A stretch of DNA of 64,000 nt from Actinomadura sp. NBRC 104412 (GCF_030269515.1 NZ_BSTM01000011.1:1-64000); one strand, 5' to 3'. Shown: positions 17,154-26,547, counted from the stretch's first letter. Notes: generated by a model from the sequence alone, not told the origin. Numbers and translations are program-made.

Positions 17154-19288
17154 GCACCGGCCGCCGCCGCGTCCAGGCGGCGCAGGGCGTCCCGCACGAC
17201 GGCGGGGTCGGTCGTCGGCCAGAACGGGGGCAGCGACGCCTTGAGGAACCCGCCGTAGCGGGCGGTGGCCAGGCGCGGGTCGAGGACGGCCACGACGCCC
17301 CGGTCGTCCATCGACCGCAGCAGCCGTCCCGCGCCCTGGGCCAGCAGCAGCGCGGCATGGGTGGCGGCGACCGCCATGAAGCCGTTGCCGCCCTTGGCCG
17401 CGACCGCGCGGGAGCGCGCCGAGGAGACCGGGTCGTCGGGACGCGGGAACGGGATCCTGTCCATGATCACCAGTTGCAGGGAGGGCCCGGGGACGTCCAC
17501 GCCCTGCCACAGCGACAGGGTGCCGAACAGCGAGGTCCGCTCGTCCTCGGCGAACTGCCTGACCAGCAGGGCGGTGGAGTCGTCGCCCTGGCACAGCAGC
17601 GGGTGGGTCAGGTGGTCCTTGAGCTCGTCGGCCGCGCGCCGCGCCGCCCGCATGGACGAGAACAGCCCGAGCGTGCGTCCCCCCGCGGCCTCGATCAGCT
17701 CGGTGATCTCGGTGAGGTAGGCGTCGGCCGGCCCGTCCCGCCCCGGCTGGGGGAGATGGCGCGCGACGTAGAGGATGCCCGCCCTGGGGTGGTCGAACGG
17801 GGACCCGACGTCCAGCGCCGACCAGGTGACCGGCTTCTCTCCGTCGCCGTCCCCCGCCTCCTTCGTGGCGGTGCGGGCCAGCCCTTCGGCGGCGGCGCGG
17901 GCGTCCTTGGGCGCCTGATCCCCGGACGGGCCGTCCAGCGGCGGCAGCCCCCACTGGCGGGCCAGCGGCTCGAACGAGCCGCCCAGCGTGAGGGTGGCCG
18001 AGGTGAGGATCGCGGTGCGCCGCTCGAACAGCGTCGTGCGCAGCAGCCCGCCGACCCCGATCGGCGCGATGCGCAGCGTGGGCGGGCGCGCGGGCCGCCC
18101 GTCCTGGGCGAACGGCTTCTCCAGCCACACCACCTCGAAACGGGCGGAGATCTCCGGCTGGAACGACTCCAGCATCCGGCCCGCCGTGTCGTGCAGCTCC
18201 TCCAACGCCGAGCGGGCGGCCTTGCGCGCGCCCATGTCCGCCGGGTCGGCGTCCTTCTTCTCCGGGCCGAGCGCGGTCAGGCAGCCGTGCGCGGCGTCCC
18301 GGACGGCGGCGAGGGTGGTGCCGAGGGCGGGGGACAGGACGTCCATACGGCCGTCGTTCAGGTCCTCCAGGACCAGGCCCAGCCCCTCGGCGGCCTCCTT
18401 GAGCCGATCCGCCACCCCGTCCTCGATGAGCCGTCCGCAGCGGCGCGCGGCCGTCTCCACGCCCGCCGCGCTCAGGTCGCCGGTGGCGACCGAGGTGACC
18501 CGGTCGACCAGCTCGTGCGCCTCGTCCACGATCACCACGTCGTGCTCGGGCAGGACCTGGAAGTCCTCCAGGGCGTCGATGGCCAGCAGCGCGTGGTTGG
18601 TGACCACGATGTGCGCCTCGCCGGCCCGCGCCCGCGCCAGCTCCGAGAAGCACTCGGTGCCCTGCGGGCAGCGCTGGGCGCCCAGGCATTCCCTGGCGGT
18701 CACCGCCACCTGCCGCCACGCCTGCTCGCTCACCCCGGGGACGAGCTCGTCGCGGTCGCCGGTGGTGGTCTCCTCCGCCCACTCGTTCAGCCGCTTGACC
18801 TGGCGGCCCAGCGCGGAAAGCCGCTGCGGGTCGAACAGCCCCGAGGCCCCCTCGTCCTCGGGGTCGTCGGGGGCGCCGGTCTGGACGCGGTTCAGGCAGA
18901 GGTAGTTGCGGCGGCCCTTGAGGATCGCGAACTTGGGCTCCTGCCCGACCAGCGGCTCCAGCGCCTCGGCCAGCCGGGGCAGGTCGCGGTCGACGAGCTG
19001 GCGTTGCAGCGCGATCGTCGCGGTGGACACCACGACGGTGGTGCGCGCGCTGAGGGCGTGCCGGATCGCGGGGACGAGGTAGGCCAGCGACTTGCCGGTG
19101 CCGGTGCCGGCCTGCGCCGCCAGGTGCTCGCCCTCGGCGATCGCCCGCTCGACGGCGCGGGCCATCTCGACCTGCCCGGGACGTTCCGTCCCTCCGATGG
19201 CCTTCACGGCGGCTTCGAGGAGCGTCGCGACGTCCGGAATCTGGGTTTCGCTGCCGGTCAGCAGATCAGGGGCGGGCACGTCGGCCAA
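17150..19288 (-). CDS. DinG-family ATP-dependent DNA helicase
   Basis: The superfamily 2 helicase (XPD/DinG type) has 712 residues. Walker A is 'AGTGTGKS' near residue 60; Walker B is 'VIVDEAHEL', near residue 255. Cysteines in 'YLCLNR' and in 'CLGAQRCPQGTECF' match the iron-sulfur cluster ligands of DinG. Late motifs include 'QGVDVPG' and 'QGAGRLLRS'. It would unwind forked or RNA-containing structures. The predicted start is TTG at 19288 without a clear ribosome site; GTG at about 19279 is an alternative. It lies 75 bases downstream of the stalk-protein gene in the same direction. Confidence 0.93.
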   Translation of the reverse strand: MADVPAPDLLTGSETQIPDVATLLEAAVKAIGGTERPGQVEMARAVERAIAEGEHLAAQAGTGTGKSLAYLVPAIRHALSARTTVVVSTATIALQRQLVDRDLPRLAEALEPLVGQEPKFAILKGRRNYLCLNRVQTGAPDDPEDEGASGLFDPQRLSALGRQVKRLNEWAEETTTGDRDELVPGVSEQAWRQVAVTARECLGAQRCPQGTECFSELARARAGEAHIVVTNHALLAIDALEDFQVLPEHDVVIVDEAHELVDRVTSVATGDLSAAGVETAARRCGRLIEDGVADRLKEAAEGLGLVLEDLNDGRMDVLSPALGTTLAAVRDAAHGCLTALGPEKKDADPADMGARKAARSALEELHDTAGRMLESFQPEISARFEVVWLEKPFAQDGRPARPPTLRIAPIGVGGLLRTTLFERRTAILTSATLTLGGSFEPLARQWGLPPLDGPSGDQAPKDARAAAEGLARTATKEAGDGDGEKPVTWSALDVGSPFDHPRAGILYVARHLPQPGRDGPADAYLTEITELIEAAGGRTLGLFSSMRAARRAADELKDHLTHPLLCQGDDSTALLVRQFAEDERTSLFGTLSLWQGVDVPGPSLQLVIMDRIPFPRPDDPVSSARSRAVAAKGGNGFMAVAATHAALLLAQGAGRLLRSMDDRGVVAVLDPRLATARYGGFLKASLPPFWPTTDPAVVRDALRRLDAAAAGA

Positions 19289-19363
19289 CGCTACCGCCCG
19301 CCGGGGACAATCGCGCGGCGAAGCCCGCGAGCGCCGCGGACACGGCCCGATCCCTCGGGGGGC

Positions 19364-20509
19364 TCAGAGCCGGACGGCGCCCTTGGGGCTCAGCGGCAGC
19401 CAGAACGCGCGGGCCGGGGCGGACGCGGGCCGCGGCGGGATCGTGCGGAGCCGCGCCTGGGTCCGCGGCCGTCCCGCCGGCCGGCGCCGCGCGTACGCGG
19501 GCAGCGGCCGCCCGCGCCGGACCAGGCGCACCCGGGCCAGCAGCAGCCCGCTGGACGTGGCCAGCGCCGCCAGCCATCCCGCCTGGATCGCCGCGAGGTC
19601 GTCGACGCCGAAGCCCTCCTGGTAGGTGTTCGCGCGCAGCGCCACCGACGACGAGCGGCCGAGGACGGGCACGCTCGGCGCGATCTGCGGCGAGGCGACC
19701 GGCGGCAACGTCACCTGCGGGAACGCGGGGAACTGCGCCATCGGGTCGTACGGCGGCGGCGTCAGCGGCGGCAGGTCGGGCGGCAGGCTCGACAGCGAGA
19801 TCCCCGGCGGCAGCGAGCCGGACGGGGTGAGGATGATCAGGGAGAACCGCTTGGTCACGGTGGCCGCGCCGGACGCCGACGCCGTCGCGGTGAGCTTGAT
19901 CGTGCCCGGCTTGGCGTTCGCGGGGGCCGTGATGGTGGCCTTGGCCGTCCGCCCGCCGCTGCCCACGCTGCCCATCCCCTGCGCGGGGGGCGACACCGAG
20001 GCGCCCGAGGCCGACAGCCGCACCACGGTGCCGTGCGCGGTGGCCTTCGCCGAGCTCACCTTGAGCGTCGCGGTGATCGACCCGCCCGGCCTCATGCTGG
20101 AGGAGTCGGTCGACACCCACAGGCCCAGCACCGGCTTGGCGGGCGCCGGGTCGCCGCCGCCCGGGTCGCCCGTGCCCGGCCCCGGCGTGGTCTCCGTCGG
20201 GTCGGGCGTGGGCGTCTCACTGGGGTCCGGCGTCGGATCCTCGCTCGGGTCGGGCGTCGGGTCCTCGCTGGGATCGGGGGTCGGGTCCTCGGTCGGGTCC
20301 GGTGTCGGCTCCTCGCTGGGATCCGGCGTGGGCTCCTGGCTGGGGTCGGGCGTCGGGTTCTCGCTGGGGTCGGGCGCCGTCGTCTCCTCGCTCGGCGTCG
20401 GGGAGGGATCGGGTTCGGCGATCACCGGTGGCGCCGTGGCCACGGACAGGATCGCCGCCATTCCGAGCCCGGCCACGAGGGAACCCCCCGCTCGTGAGCG
20501 CACCGCCAC
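19364..20509 (-). CDS. Secreted/surface protein with Pro-Asp-Ser-Thr repeat stalk
   Basis: The protein of 381 residues starts with a signal peptide (hydrophobic core near residues 10-30). A repeated 'PTPDPSE'-type stalk follows at about residues 33-115, then an Ig-like beta-rich domain at about 120-225. A Pro-rich segment ('LPPLTPPPYDPM') comes next, a membrane helix near residues 310-328, and a short Arg-rich cytoplasmic tail. It should be anchored in the membrane with its stalk crossing the wall. No enzymatic motif is seen. The GTG at 20509 is three bases from GGAGG; GTG 20503 is spaced better and may be the true start. Confidence 0.8.
   Translation of the reverse strand: MAVRSRAGGSLVAGLGMAAILSVATAPPVIAEPDPSPTPSEETTAPDPSENPTPDPSQEPTPDPSEEPTPDPTEDPTPDPSEDPTPDPSEDPTPDPSETPTPDPTETTPGPGTGDPGGGDPAPAKPVLGLWVSTDSSSMRPGGSITATLKVSSAKATAHGTVVRLSASGASVSPPAQGMGSVGSGGRTAKATITAPANAKPGTIKLTATASASGAATVTKRFSLIILTPSGSLPPGISLSSLPPDLPPLTPPPYDPMAQFPAFPQVTLPPVASPQIAPSVPVLGRSSSVALRANTYQEGFGVDDLAAIQAGWLAALATSSGLLLARVRLVRRGRPLPAYARRRPAGRPRTQARLRTIPPRPASAPARAFWLPLSPKGAVRL
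20205..20410 (-). repeat. Tandem minisatellite coding PDPSE-type repeats
   Basis: About ten imperfect 18-24 base units ('ggcgtcgggtcctcgctgggg'-like on the plus strand, with variants) encode the acidic Pro-rich stalk. Several neighbouring units are nearly identical, so the number can change by slippage or recombination. Confidence 0.8.
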
Positions 20510-20649
20510 GCACCTCCAGGCGTCCGGTCGTCAGGTCCCGTCGGGACGGTGAGAACGTCCCGGAACCGCATGGGAGCACGGACCTGACGCCCGGATCAAC
20601 CCCGTCGCCACCGCGTTGTCGGGAAGTTCGTGATCCTCCCGCGCGGTTG

Positions 20650-22164
20650 TCATCGGGTGCGCATCCCGGCCTCCGCCGAGGCCCCGTCACGGGCGCGCAC
20701 GCCGAGCGCCGCGACGCCGCCGCCGGCCGCGTCCGCCGCCCGTCCGGTCCCGCCCCGCGACGCGCTCACGGCGGGCCGCTTGGCCACCTTCCGTGGCTCC
20801 TTCCCCGCCTCGGCCCGCGCCTCCTTCACCCGCTCGGAGGCGCCCGGCCGCCGCGGTCGCGGGACGGCGCCGGGACGGTCGTCGGGGCCGAGCCCGTCCC
20901 GCTCGTCCGCGGCCGTGGCCGCGCCGTCGGGCCGGGCGGCGGGCACGTCGGGCTCGCCGAGCCCGTCCGGGACGCCCGCGCGGCGCCGCAGCCACATCGA
21001 CCGCAGCACCACCTCGAGCGCGAACCGCGACTCGGGCTCGGTGAGGCGCTCGCCCAGCAGGCCCTCCAGCTTGCGCATGCGGTACCGGACGGTCTGCGGG
21101 TGGACGTGCAGCTCCTCGGCGATCTCCGCGGCCGTGCCACGGGTGGTGAGCCAGATCCGCAGCGTCTCCAGCAGCCGCTCGCGCTGCCCCTCGTTCAGCC
21201 CCGCCAGCCCCGCCAGGGCGCGCCGGGCGATCTGGTCGAGCAGCGCCGGATCGTTCAGCAGCCACAGCGTGATCAGGTGGTCCTCGCAGCGGGTCACCGG
21301 GCCGTCGTCCAGGATCCCCGCGTCCACCAGCGCCAGCCCCTGGCGGGCCCAGCGCAGCGAGTCGGCGGCGCCGGACGGCGGGACGCTCACGCCCGACACC
21401 GCGCGCCCCTCGGGGCACGCCTCGGCCAGCATCCGCAGACGCTCCTCGGTCATCCTGCCGGGGACCAGCAGGCGAGGCTCGCCGTCGGTGAGGTCGGCGA
21501 GCACGTCGGCGTCCAGCGCCGTGCGCACCACCCTCGACCCGGCGGGCACGGCGACGAGCGTGACCTCCTCGGGCACCGTCCACTCGGCCAGCTCGGCCAG
21601 CTCGTCGATCGCGCGGCGGGACGCCTTGGGACGGCGCAGCAGCATCCGCAGCAGCCGCCGCCTGTGCTCCTCCAGCTCCTCGGCGGGCAGCGCCTCCAGG
21701 TAGCCCTTCAGGGCCAGCGAGGCCAGCTCGTCGATGTAGGCGAACAGCGCGTCCGCGAGCTGCGCCATCACCACCGAGGAGAGGTTGCGCTGCGGCCCGA
21801 CCCGCATCACCCGCCGCCAGGCGACCTGCGCGCCGATCCTGAACGCGGCCTGCAGGTTGTCCAGCGTCCGGCCCTCCTGCGCCTCGAAACGGCCCAGCCT
21901 GCGATAGGTGTCCTCGTGCCGCTCGCGGGGCGCGTCGGGGTCGTCGATCTGATCGACGAAATGCGCGAGCGCGCGCTCGACGCCGATTTGCAGCGCCTGC
22001 ACATAAGGGCCGCGAATGGGACGTCCGTATTCCGGGATCTGGCGCCTGATCTCTTCGATGATCTCCTTTGCGAGACTGGGCAGCTCGGGCCGCATCATGG
22101 CGGCCAGGTGCCTTGGCAGGGGGGCGCACAGCTCCGGCCTGCCCTGGTGGAGCGTACGCGTCAT
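20650..22164 (-). CDS. PucR-type transcriptional regulator with RsbRD-like N-terminal domain (paralogue 1)
   Basis: The regulator of 504 residues has an N-terminal helical sensor domain like RsbRD_N (about residues 15-160, 'PELPSLAKEIIEEIRRQIPEY', 'AFRIGAQVAWRRV'). A middle region follows, then a PucR-type C-terminal helix-turn-helix with the hallmark 'AEELHVHPQTVRYRMRKLEGL' near residues 375-395. Beyond residue 425 it has a 75-residue charged, Ala/Pro-rich tail that the neighbouring paralogue lacks. ATG 22164 has GGAGG about seven bases upstream. It lies downstream of a second, related regulator in the same direction. Confidence 0.9.
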   Translation of the reverse strand: MTRTLHQGRPELCAPLPRHLAAMMRPELPSLAKEIIEEIRRQIPEYGRPIRGPYVQALQIGVERALAHFVDQIDDPDAPRERHEDTYRRLGRFEAQEGRTLDNLQAAFRIGAQVAWRRVMRVGPQRNLSSVVMAQLADALFAYIDELASLALKGYLEALPAEELEEHRRRLLRMLLRRPKASRRAIDELAELAEWTVPEEVTLVAVPAGSRVVRTALDADVLADLTDGEPRLLVPGRMTEERLRMLAEACPEGRAVSGVSVPPSGAADSLRWARQGLALVDAGILDDGPVTRCEDHLITLWLLNDPALLDQIARRALAGLAGLNEGQRERLLETLRIWLTTRGTAAEIAEELHVHPQTVRYRMRKLEGLLGERLTEPESRFALEVVLRSMWLRRRAGVPDGLGEPDVPAARPDGAATAADERDGLGPDDRPGAVPRPRRPGASERVKEARAEAGKEPRKVAKRPAVSASRGGTGRAADAAGGGVAALGVRARDGASAEAGMRTR

Positions 22165-22381
22165 CACTGCACCTCCGAATTCGCCCAGGCCATGGGCGTG
22201 TTTCCCGCGCCGGCGGGGTCGCCGGCGAACTGTCGGCCTCGGCGAAAGGCATCTCACCCGGGAGCGCGCCGAGCGGGGGACCCCTGCACACTCCTCGGTA
22301 GTCCGGTTGTGACGTGAAGCACACCGAACGTAGATCAGAGGTCCCGGTTGTCAGGTAACGAATTATTAAAACCGCACTGTG

Positions 22382-23626
22382 TCACCTCCCCGAAACATCT
22401 GGTGACCCCCTTTTCGGAAGTTCCGGAAGGCCGCCCCGCCTCAAACGTTCCGCCCGTAATACCGCTTCCAGCGCGAATCGGGAATCGGGGTCGGCGAGCC
22501 GGTCCCCGCACACGTCGGTGATCTGCCGCAACCGGTACCGGACGGTCTGCGGATGCACCTGGAGCCGGTCGGCCGTCTCCACCGCGTTCCCCTCGCTCTC
22601 CAGCCAGGCCCCCAGCGTCTCGATGAGCCGCCGCCTCCGCCCGTCGCCCATCCCGGACAGCACCGCCAGCCGCTGCCGCGCCACCTGGTCCAGCAGCGCC
22701 CCGTCGGCCATCAGCCACAGCTCCAGCAGATGGTCCTCGGCCCTCGCCAGCCCGGTGACGGTGAGGATTCCGGCGTCCATCAGCGTCAGCGTCCGCCGCG
22801 CCCAGCGCAGCGAGTCCGTCGCCTCCGTCGGCGGCACGGACGGCCCCAGCGCGCCGCGCCGCTCGGGCAGCGCCGCCGTCAGCCTCGCCAGCCGCTCCTC
22901 GTCCAGCGGCCCCGGGACGATCAGATACGGCTCGGCCCGGTCGAGATCCCTCAGCACACCGGCGTCCAGCGCCTCGGGCATCGTCCGCGCCTTCGGCGGC
23001 ACGGCGACCGGGACGACCTCGGCGGGCACCCTCCACCCCGCCGCCTCCGCCGCCCGCGCCAGCACCGCCTTGGTGGGACGGGGCCGCCCCACCAGCAGCC
23101 GCAGCAGCCGCCGCCTCGCCTCGGCGCGCGAGTCGCCCACCCGCGCCCGCGCCTCCTGGAACCCCTCCACCGACAGCGAGGCCAGCTCGTCGATGTAGGC
23201 GAACAGCGCCCCCGCCAACTGCGACATCACCGCCGACGACAGCTCGTGCCGCCGGCCGATCTCGGCGACCCGCCGCCAGGCGACCTGGACGCCGATGCGG
23301 TAGGCGGCCTGCAGCGCGTCCAGGCTCCGCCCCCGGTACGCCTCGCCGCGCCCCAGCCATCGGCACAGCTCGTCGCGCTGCTCTCGCGACTCCTCCGAGC
23401 CCGAGATCTGGTCGACGAACGTGCGCAGCACCTGCTCCACGCCCAGCCGCAGCTCCTGCCGCTCGCCCCTCTCCGGCAGCCGCGCGTACGCGGGAATGGT
23501 GCGCCGTATCTCCGCCATGATGTCCTCGGCGAGCGAGTCCAATTCGGGCCGCAGAACGGCGGCAACCTGCGGCGAAAGGCGTCCTGGAGGCCGGTCCGCT
23601 CTACCGGATTCGAGGGGGCGCGCCAT
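22382..23626 (-). CDS. PucR-type transcriptional regulator with RsbRD-like N-terminal domain (paralogue 2)
   Basis: The regulator of 414 residues is collinear with its neighbour at 20650-22164. 'LRPELDSLAEDIMAEIRR' and 'AAYRIGVQVAWRRVAEIG' occur in the N-terminal sensor domain, 'FAYIDELASLS' near the middle, and 'DRLQVHPQTVRYRLRQI' in the C-terminal HTH. AAGGAG eight bases upstream supports ATG 23626. The two genes are probably an old tandem duplication, separated by 217 bases that could hold a second promoter. Target genes are unknown; the exported-protein region lies divergently upstream. Confidence 0.9.
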   Translation of the reverse strand: MARPLESGRADRPPGRLSPQVAAVLRPELDSLAEDIMAEIRRTIPAYARLPERGERQELRLGVEQVLRTFVDQISGSEESREQRDELCRWLGRGEAYRGRSLDALQAAYRIGVQVAWRRVAEIGRRHELSSAVMSQLAGALFAYIDELASLSVEGFQEARARVGDSRAEARRRLLRLLVGRPRPTKAVLARAAEAAGWRVPAEVVPVAVPPKARTMPEALDAGVLRDLDRAEPYLIVPGPLDEERLARLTAALPERRGALGPSVPPTEATDSLRWARRTLTLMDAGILTVTGLARAEDHLLELWLMADGALLDQVARQRLAVLSGMGDGRRRRLIETLGAWLESEGNAVETADRLQVHPQTVRYRLRQITDVCGDRLADPDSRFALEAVLRAERLRRGGLPELPKRGSPDVSGR

Positions 23627-24404
23627 CGTCGATGCTCCTTCCCGCCACCGCTGCCGCGTGCCGCCGCGGACGGCGACAGGGAGCGTCCCGGCCGCGGTGG
23701 GGCCATTGCTGCCAGCGATATCGGTTGCATAACGCCCCGGGCCCGAGAGCATTCATCGGGGCCGGGGGTGATCTCAGGCGCGTCAAACGTAACCCAATCG
23801 GCGGCTCCGTGCACCGGTCCGGGGCGATCATGGGCCGAGCTCGTTAATGATCTTGCAATCGGCCACTGAGCAGCGCTGATGGTGTACGCGGAGTGTCGGA
23901 CGCGAGGGGCGGAGCACTCACTTCCGCACAGATCTCGCTCCGGTTTCATCATCACGTGACAAGAAACGCAAGATTTTGAAGATCTTCCGGAATCAGGGCT
24001 TGTCGACCACGGACTTTAAGCTTAGTTTACTCGCTGGTAGAGCCGCCCCGGCGGAATGGCGCAGCCTAGCAGAAAGGTGCTGCCGCCCGCCGTCGATAGG
24101 GCGAAAACTCCCGTTCCATCCTGCCCGCCTCCAGTTCTACAGCCGAAGGAGCCGCCCAGAGAAGGACCGTGATATCCGTCCCCCGGATCCCCACCCCTAC
24201 GAGTCCGAAGAATCCCGGCGACCGCCGGGCGACCCCCACCCCGGAAGGGTCGGCAAGGCGCAAGGCCGTGGAGAAAGCCTCAGTGGCCGCCGGCCTCGGC
24301 CTGATGGCCGTCGCCTCCTGACCGGCCCCAGCATCGTCACCGGCGCCACCCCTGATGGTTTCGCCGGCGACGGCTCCGACACCCAACTGGAAGGGACGTA
24401 CCCT
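23627..24404. other. Long non-coding stretch upstream of the duplicated region
   Basis: No convincing gene is seen in 778 bases. Part of it (about 23960-24040) is clearly A/T-richer than the surroundings. Around 24253-24321 an open stretch reads 'ARRKAVEKASVAAGLGLMAV' and stops at once; it looks like the hydrophobic part of a lost signal peptide. Its end begins the segment that is repeated at 25532. Confidence 0.4.
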
Positions 24405-25058
24405 GTGAGTAAGCGCAAGAAAGTGGCGAGCATCATGTTCACCGGTACCGCGGCGACCGCGCTGGTCGGCGCGGGCGTCCAGCCGGCCGCCGCCGCCCCG
24501 TCGGACTGGACCATCACCCCCGGTGGGTCGGGGATCGCAGGTCACAACGCCACCGACGCGATCCTCACCGTCGACACCGCCGGCGGTCCCATCTCACTGG
24601 TGTGCCCCGCCAGCACGGTGGACGCCACGGCGACCCTGGAAAACACCAACGGGGCACCCCCGGTCCAGCTCGGCACGATCGACACCGCCACGTTCGGCAC
24701 CGAGGACAACCCCTGCAGCCTGTTCGGGCTCGGCGTCGTCGCCACGCTGGACAACGCCATCCCGCTCAACGCCACCGCCTTCCCCTCGGGCGGTGTGACG
24801 CAGGGAAGCCTGGGCCCCAACATCAACGCCACCATCACGGGCACCAACTTCGTCTGCAACATGCACGTGACGGGCACGACGATCGCCGGCAATTACAACA
24901 ACGGCACCGGCGTCCTGGCAGTCAACCCGGCTGGGGCGCGCACGTTGCACATCGACGACGTGAGCGGGTGTCTCGGCCTGTTCCAAGTCAGCAACAACGC
25001 GGGCTTCCAGGCCGACTTCACCGTCAACCCGAAGCAGACGATCAGCCACGAATCATAG
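24405..25058 (+). CDS. Small exported protein, intact copy (family A)
   Basis: The predicted 217-residue protein begins 'VSKRKKVASIMF', has a hydrophobic core and an Ala-X-Ala cleavage site at 'PAAAAPS' near residue 29, then a beta-rich mature part with six cysteines that could form disulfides. The sequence is rich in Thr/Asn/Gly and has no catalytic motif. The GTG start is preceded by GGAAGGGA. I do not recognise a named family; it resembles the C-terminal third of the large exported protein at 26689. A frameshifted second copy lies at 25644. A strong hairpin follows, so it is probably transcribed alone. Confidence 0.85.
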   Translation: MSKRKKVASIMFTGTAATALVGAGVQPAAAAPSDWTITPGGSGIAGHNATDAILTVDTAGGPISLVCPASTVDATATLENTNGAPPVQLGTIDTATFGTEDNPCSLFGLGVVATLDNAIPLNATAFPSGGVTQGSLGPNINATITGTNFVCNMHVTGTTIAGNYNNGTGVLAVNPAGARTLHIDDVSGCLGLFQVSNNAGFQADFTVNPKQTISHES

Positions 25059-25148
25059 GCGTCACGGGAATCGGCATCACTACGATCCGGGTCGTTCGGC
25101 ACCCCGCAGGGGGCCGCGGACGGCCCGGATCGCCACCCGTCTGCCGAA

Positions 25149-25184
25149 GGACGGCCGTGCGGCTTGCGAGCCGCACGGCCGTCC
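25149..25184 (+). terminator. Perfect 16-bp hairpin after family A copy 1
   Basis: Arms 'ggacggccgtgcggct' and 'agccgcacggccgtcc' enclose a 4-base loop, 90 bases after the stop codon. At the equivalent place in unit 2 (about 26397-26408) only the 12-base palindrome 'ggacggccgtcc' remains. Confidence 0.8.
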
Positions 25185-25231
25185 GGCGTGACGGTACCGG
25201 CCAACGGCCGAATATAGTCGGCTGATAATTG

Positions 25232-25245
25232 CTACCGGACGGTAG
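25232..25245. promoter_or_regulatory. Palindrome CTACCG-N2-CGGTAG, unit 1
   Basis: A perfect 6-2-6 inverted repeat lies 140 bases before the remnant of the DUF6801-like gene. The same element occurs in unit 2 at 26548 with different spacer bases. Site for a dimeric regulator is inferred. Confidence 0.55.
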
Positions 25246-25371
25246 TCCACATTATTTCTTGTGTTGTGGCAATACCGCTGGGTGGCGATGTGGGCTTGCG
25301 CCAGCGGGTTCGATGATCTCGTCTCGCCGTGCGATTGCCGGACGGCCGGAGAGATGGAGAGGAACACCGGC

Positions 25372-25531
25372 ATGAGATGGACCATTGGCGGATCCTCCGG
25401 CGCCGTGGCTGCCATCTGGCTCCGGGGCCGCGTCAGGTAAGCGTCCGGGTCAACGCGACCTTCCGGGCGCCGGAGTGGCGGGCCAGCCCATCCAGCCCAA
25501 GGACGTGACCGCGCGGGTCGCGTTCCTGCTG
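25372..25531 (+). pseudogene. Remnant of the DUF6801-like exported protein gene (family B)
   Basis: The first 11 codons (beginning 'MRWTIGGSSGA') are those of the intact gene at 26689. Then about 110 bases that encode the signal peptide and the mature N-terminus are missing, the frame is lost, and a stop occurs at 25438-25440. Homology continues out of frame through 'aagcgtccgggtcaacgcga' and ends abruptly at about 25527, where the second copy of the leader begins. It cannot encode a working protein. Confidence 0.85.
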
Positions 25532-25643
25532 GCCTCGGCCTGATGGCCGTCGCCTCCTGACCGGCCCCGACATCGTCACCGGCGCCACCCCCGATGGTTC
25601 CGCCGGGGACGGCTCCGACACCCAACTGGAAGGGACGTAACCC

Positions 25644-26307
25644 GTGAGTAAGCGTAAGAAAGTGGCGAGCGTCATGTTCACCGGTGCCGCGGCGACCGCG
25701 CTGGTCGGCGCGGGCGTCCAGCCGGCCGCCGCCGCCCCGTCGGACTGGACCATCACCCCCCGGCGGGCCGAATATCGCGGGTCACAACGCCACCGACGCC
25801 CTCCTCACTTGGAGCCGCCTCAGCAGCGGTCCCTTCTCACTGGTGTGCCCCGCCAGCACGGTGGACGCCACGGCGACCCTGGAAAACACCAACGGGGCAC
25901 CCCCGGTCCAGCTCGGCACCATCGACACCCTCACGTTCGGCACCGAGGACGACCCCTGCAGCCTGTTCGGGCTCGGCTTCATCGCCACGCTGGACAACGC
26001 CACCCCGCTCACAGCCACCGGCTTCCCCTCGGGCGATGTGACGCCGAACCGCCTGAGCCCCAACATCAACGTCACCTTCACGGGCATTAACAACGTCTGC
26101 AACATGCATCTGACGGGCTCGCAGATCGACGGCGATTACACCAACAGCACCGGCATCCTGAGAGTCAATCCGGGGACCCCTGTGGCGCGCACGTTGCACA
26201 TCGACGCGGTGAGCGGGTGTCTCGGCCTGTTCCAAGTCGGCGACACTTGGGGCTTCCAGGCCGACTTCAAGGTTGACCCGGTGCAGACGATCAGCCACGA
26301 GTCATAG
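25644..26307 (+). pseudogene. Small exported protein, second copy, frameshifted (family A)
   Basis: The signal peptide is nearly identical to that of the copy at 24405, and the rest of the protein is also conserved, including the six cysteines and the C-terminal 'QTISHES'. The two parts are in different frames. A run of six C at 25756-25761 stands where copy 1 has five (24517-24521), so a one-base insertion breaks the gene about 38 codons in. Without it, a 220-residue protein would result. It could be a real pseudogene, phase variation by a homopolymer, or a sequencing error. Several amino-acid differences downstream show that the copy diverged after duplication. Confidence 0.85.
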
Positions 26308-26547
26308 CGTTAAGGGATTCGGCATCACTGCGATCCGGGTCATTCGATCCCCCGCAGGGGGCCGCGGACGGCCCGCATCGCCACCCACCTGCCGAAGGAC
26401 GGCCGTCCGGCGTGACGGTACCGGCCAACGGCCGAATATAGTCGGCTGATAATCGCGACAGCGGCCATTGTCACCCAAGTATAAAAGTGCAGTTCCTGGG
26501 TCGGTGACCTGGTTCGAAGGTTGTTCGGAGGAAATGCGGGCGATACG
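26308..26547 (+). other. Leader region of the intact family B gene
   Basis: No gene is seen. Bases 26340-26455 repeat the region after copy 1. About 85 bases at 26455-26540 ('cccaagtataaaagtgcag' among them) have no counterpart in unit 1 and include the AT-richest stretch, a possible promoter. The palindrome at 26548 follows. Confidence 0.4.

Noticed and set aside
14853..18782. A 1309-codon minus-strand frame
   Set aside because: It crosses the permease, aminotransferase, PPOx and helicase genes in the wrong frame and has no recognisable domain.
23976..24404. In-frame upstream extension of the small exported protein to an ATG at 23976
   Set aside because: The extension would bury a typical signal peptide inside the protein; GTG 24405 has its own ribosome-binding site, and the second copy supports the short start.
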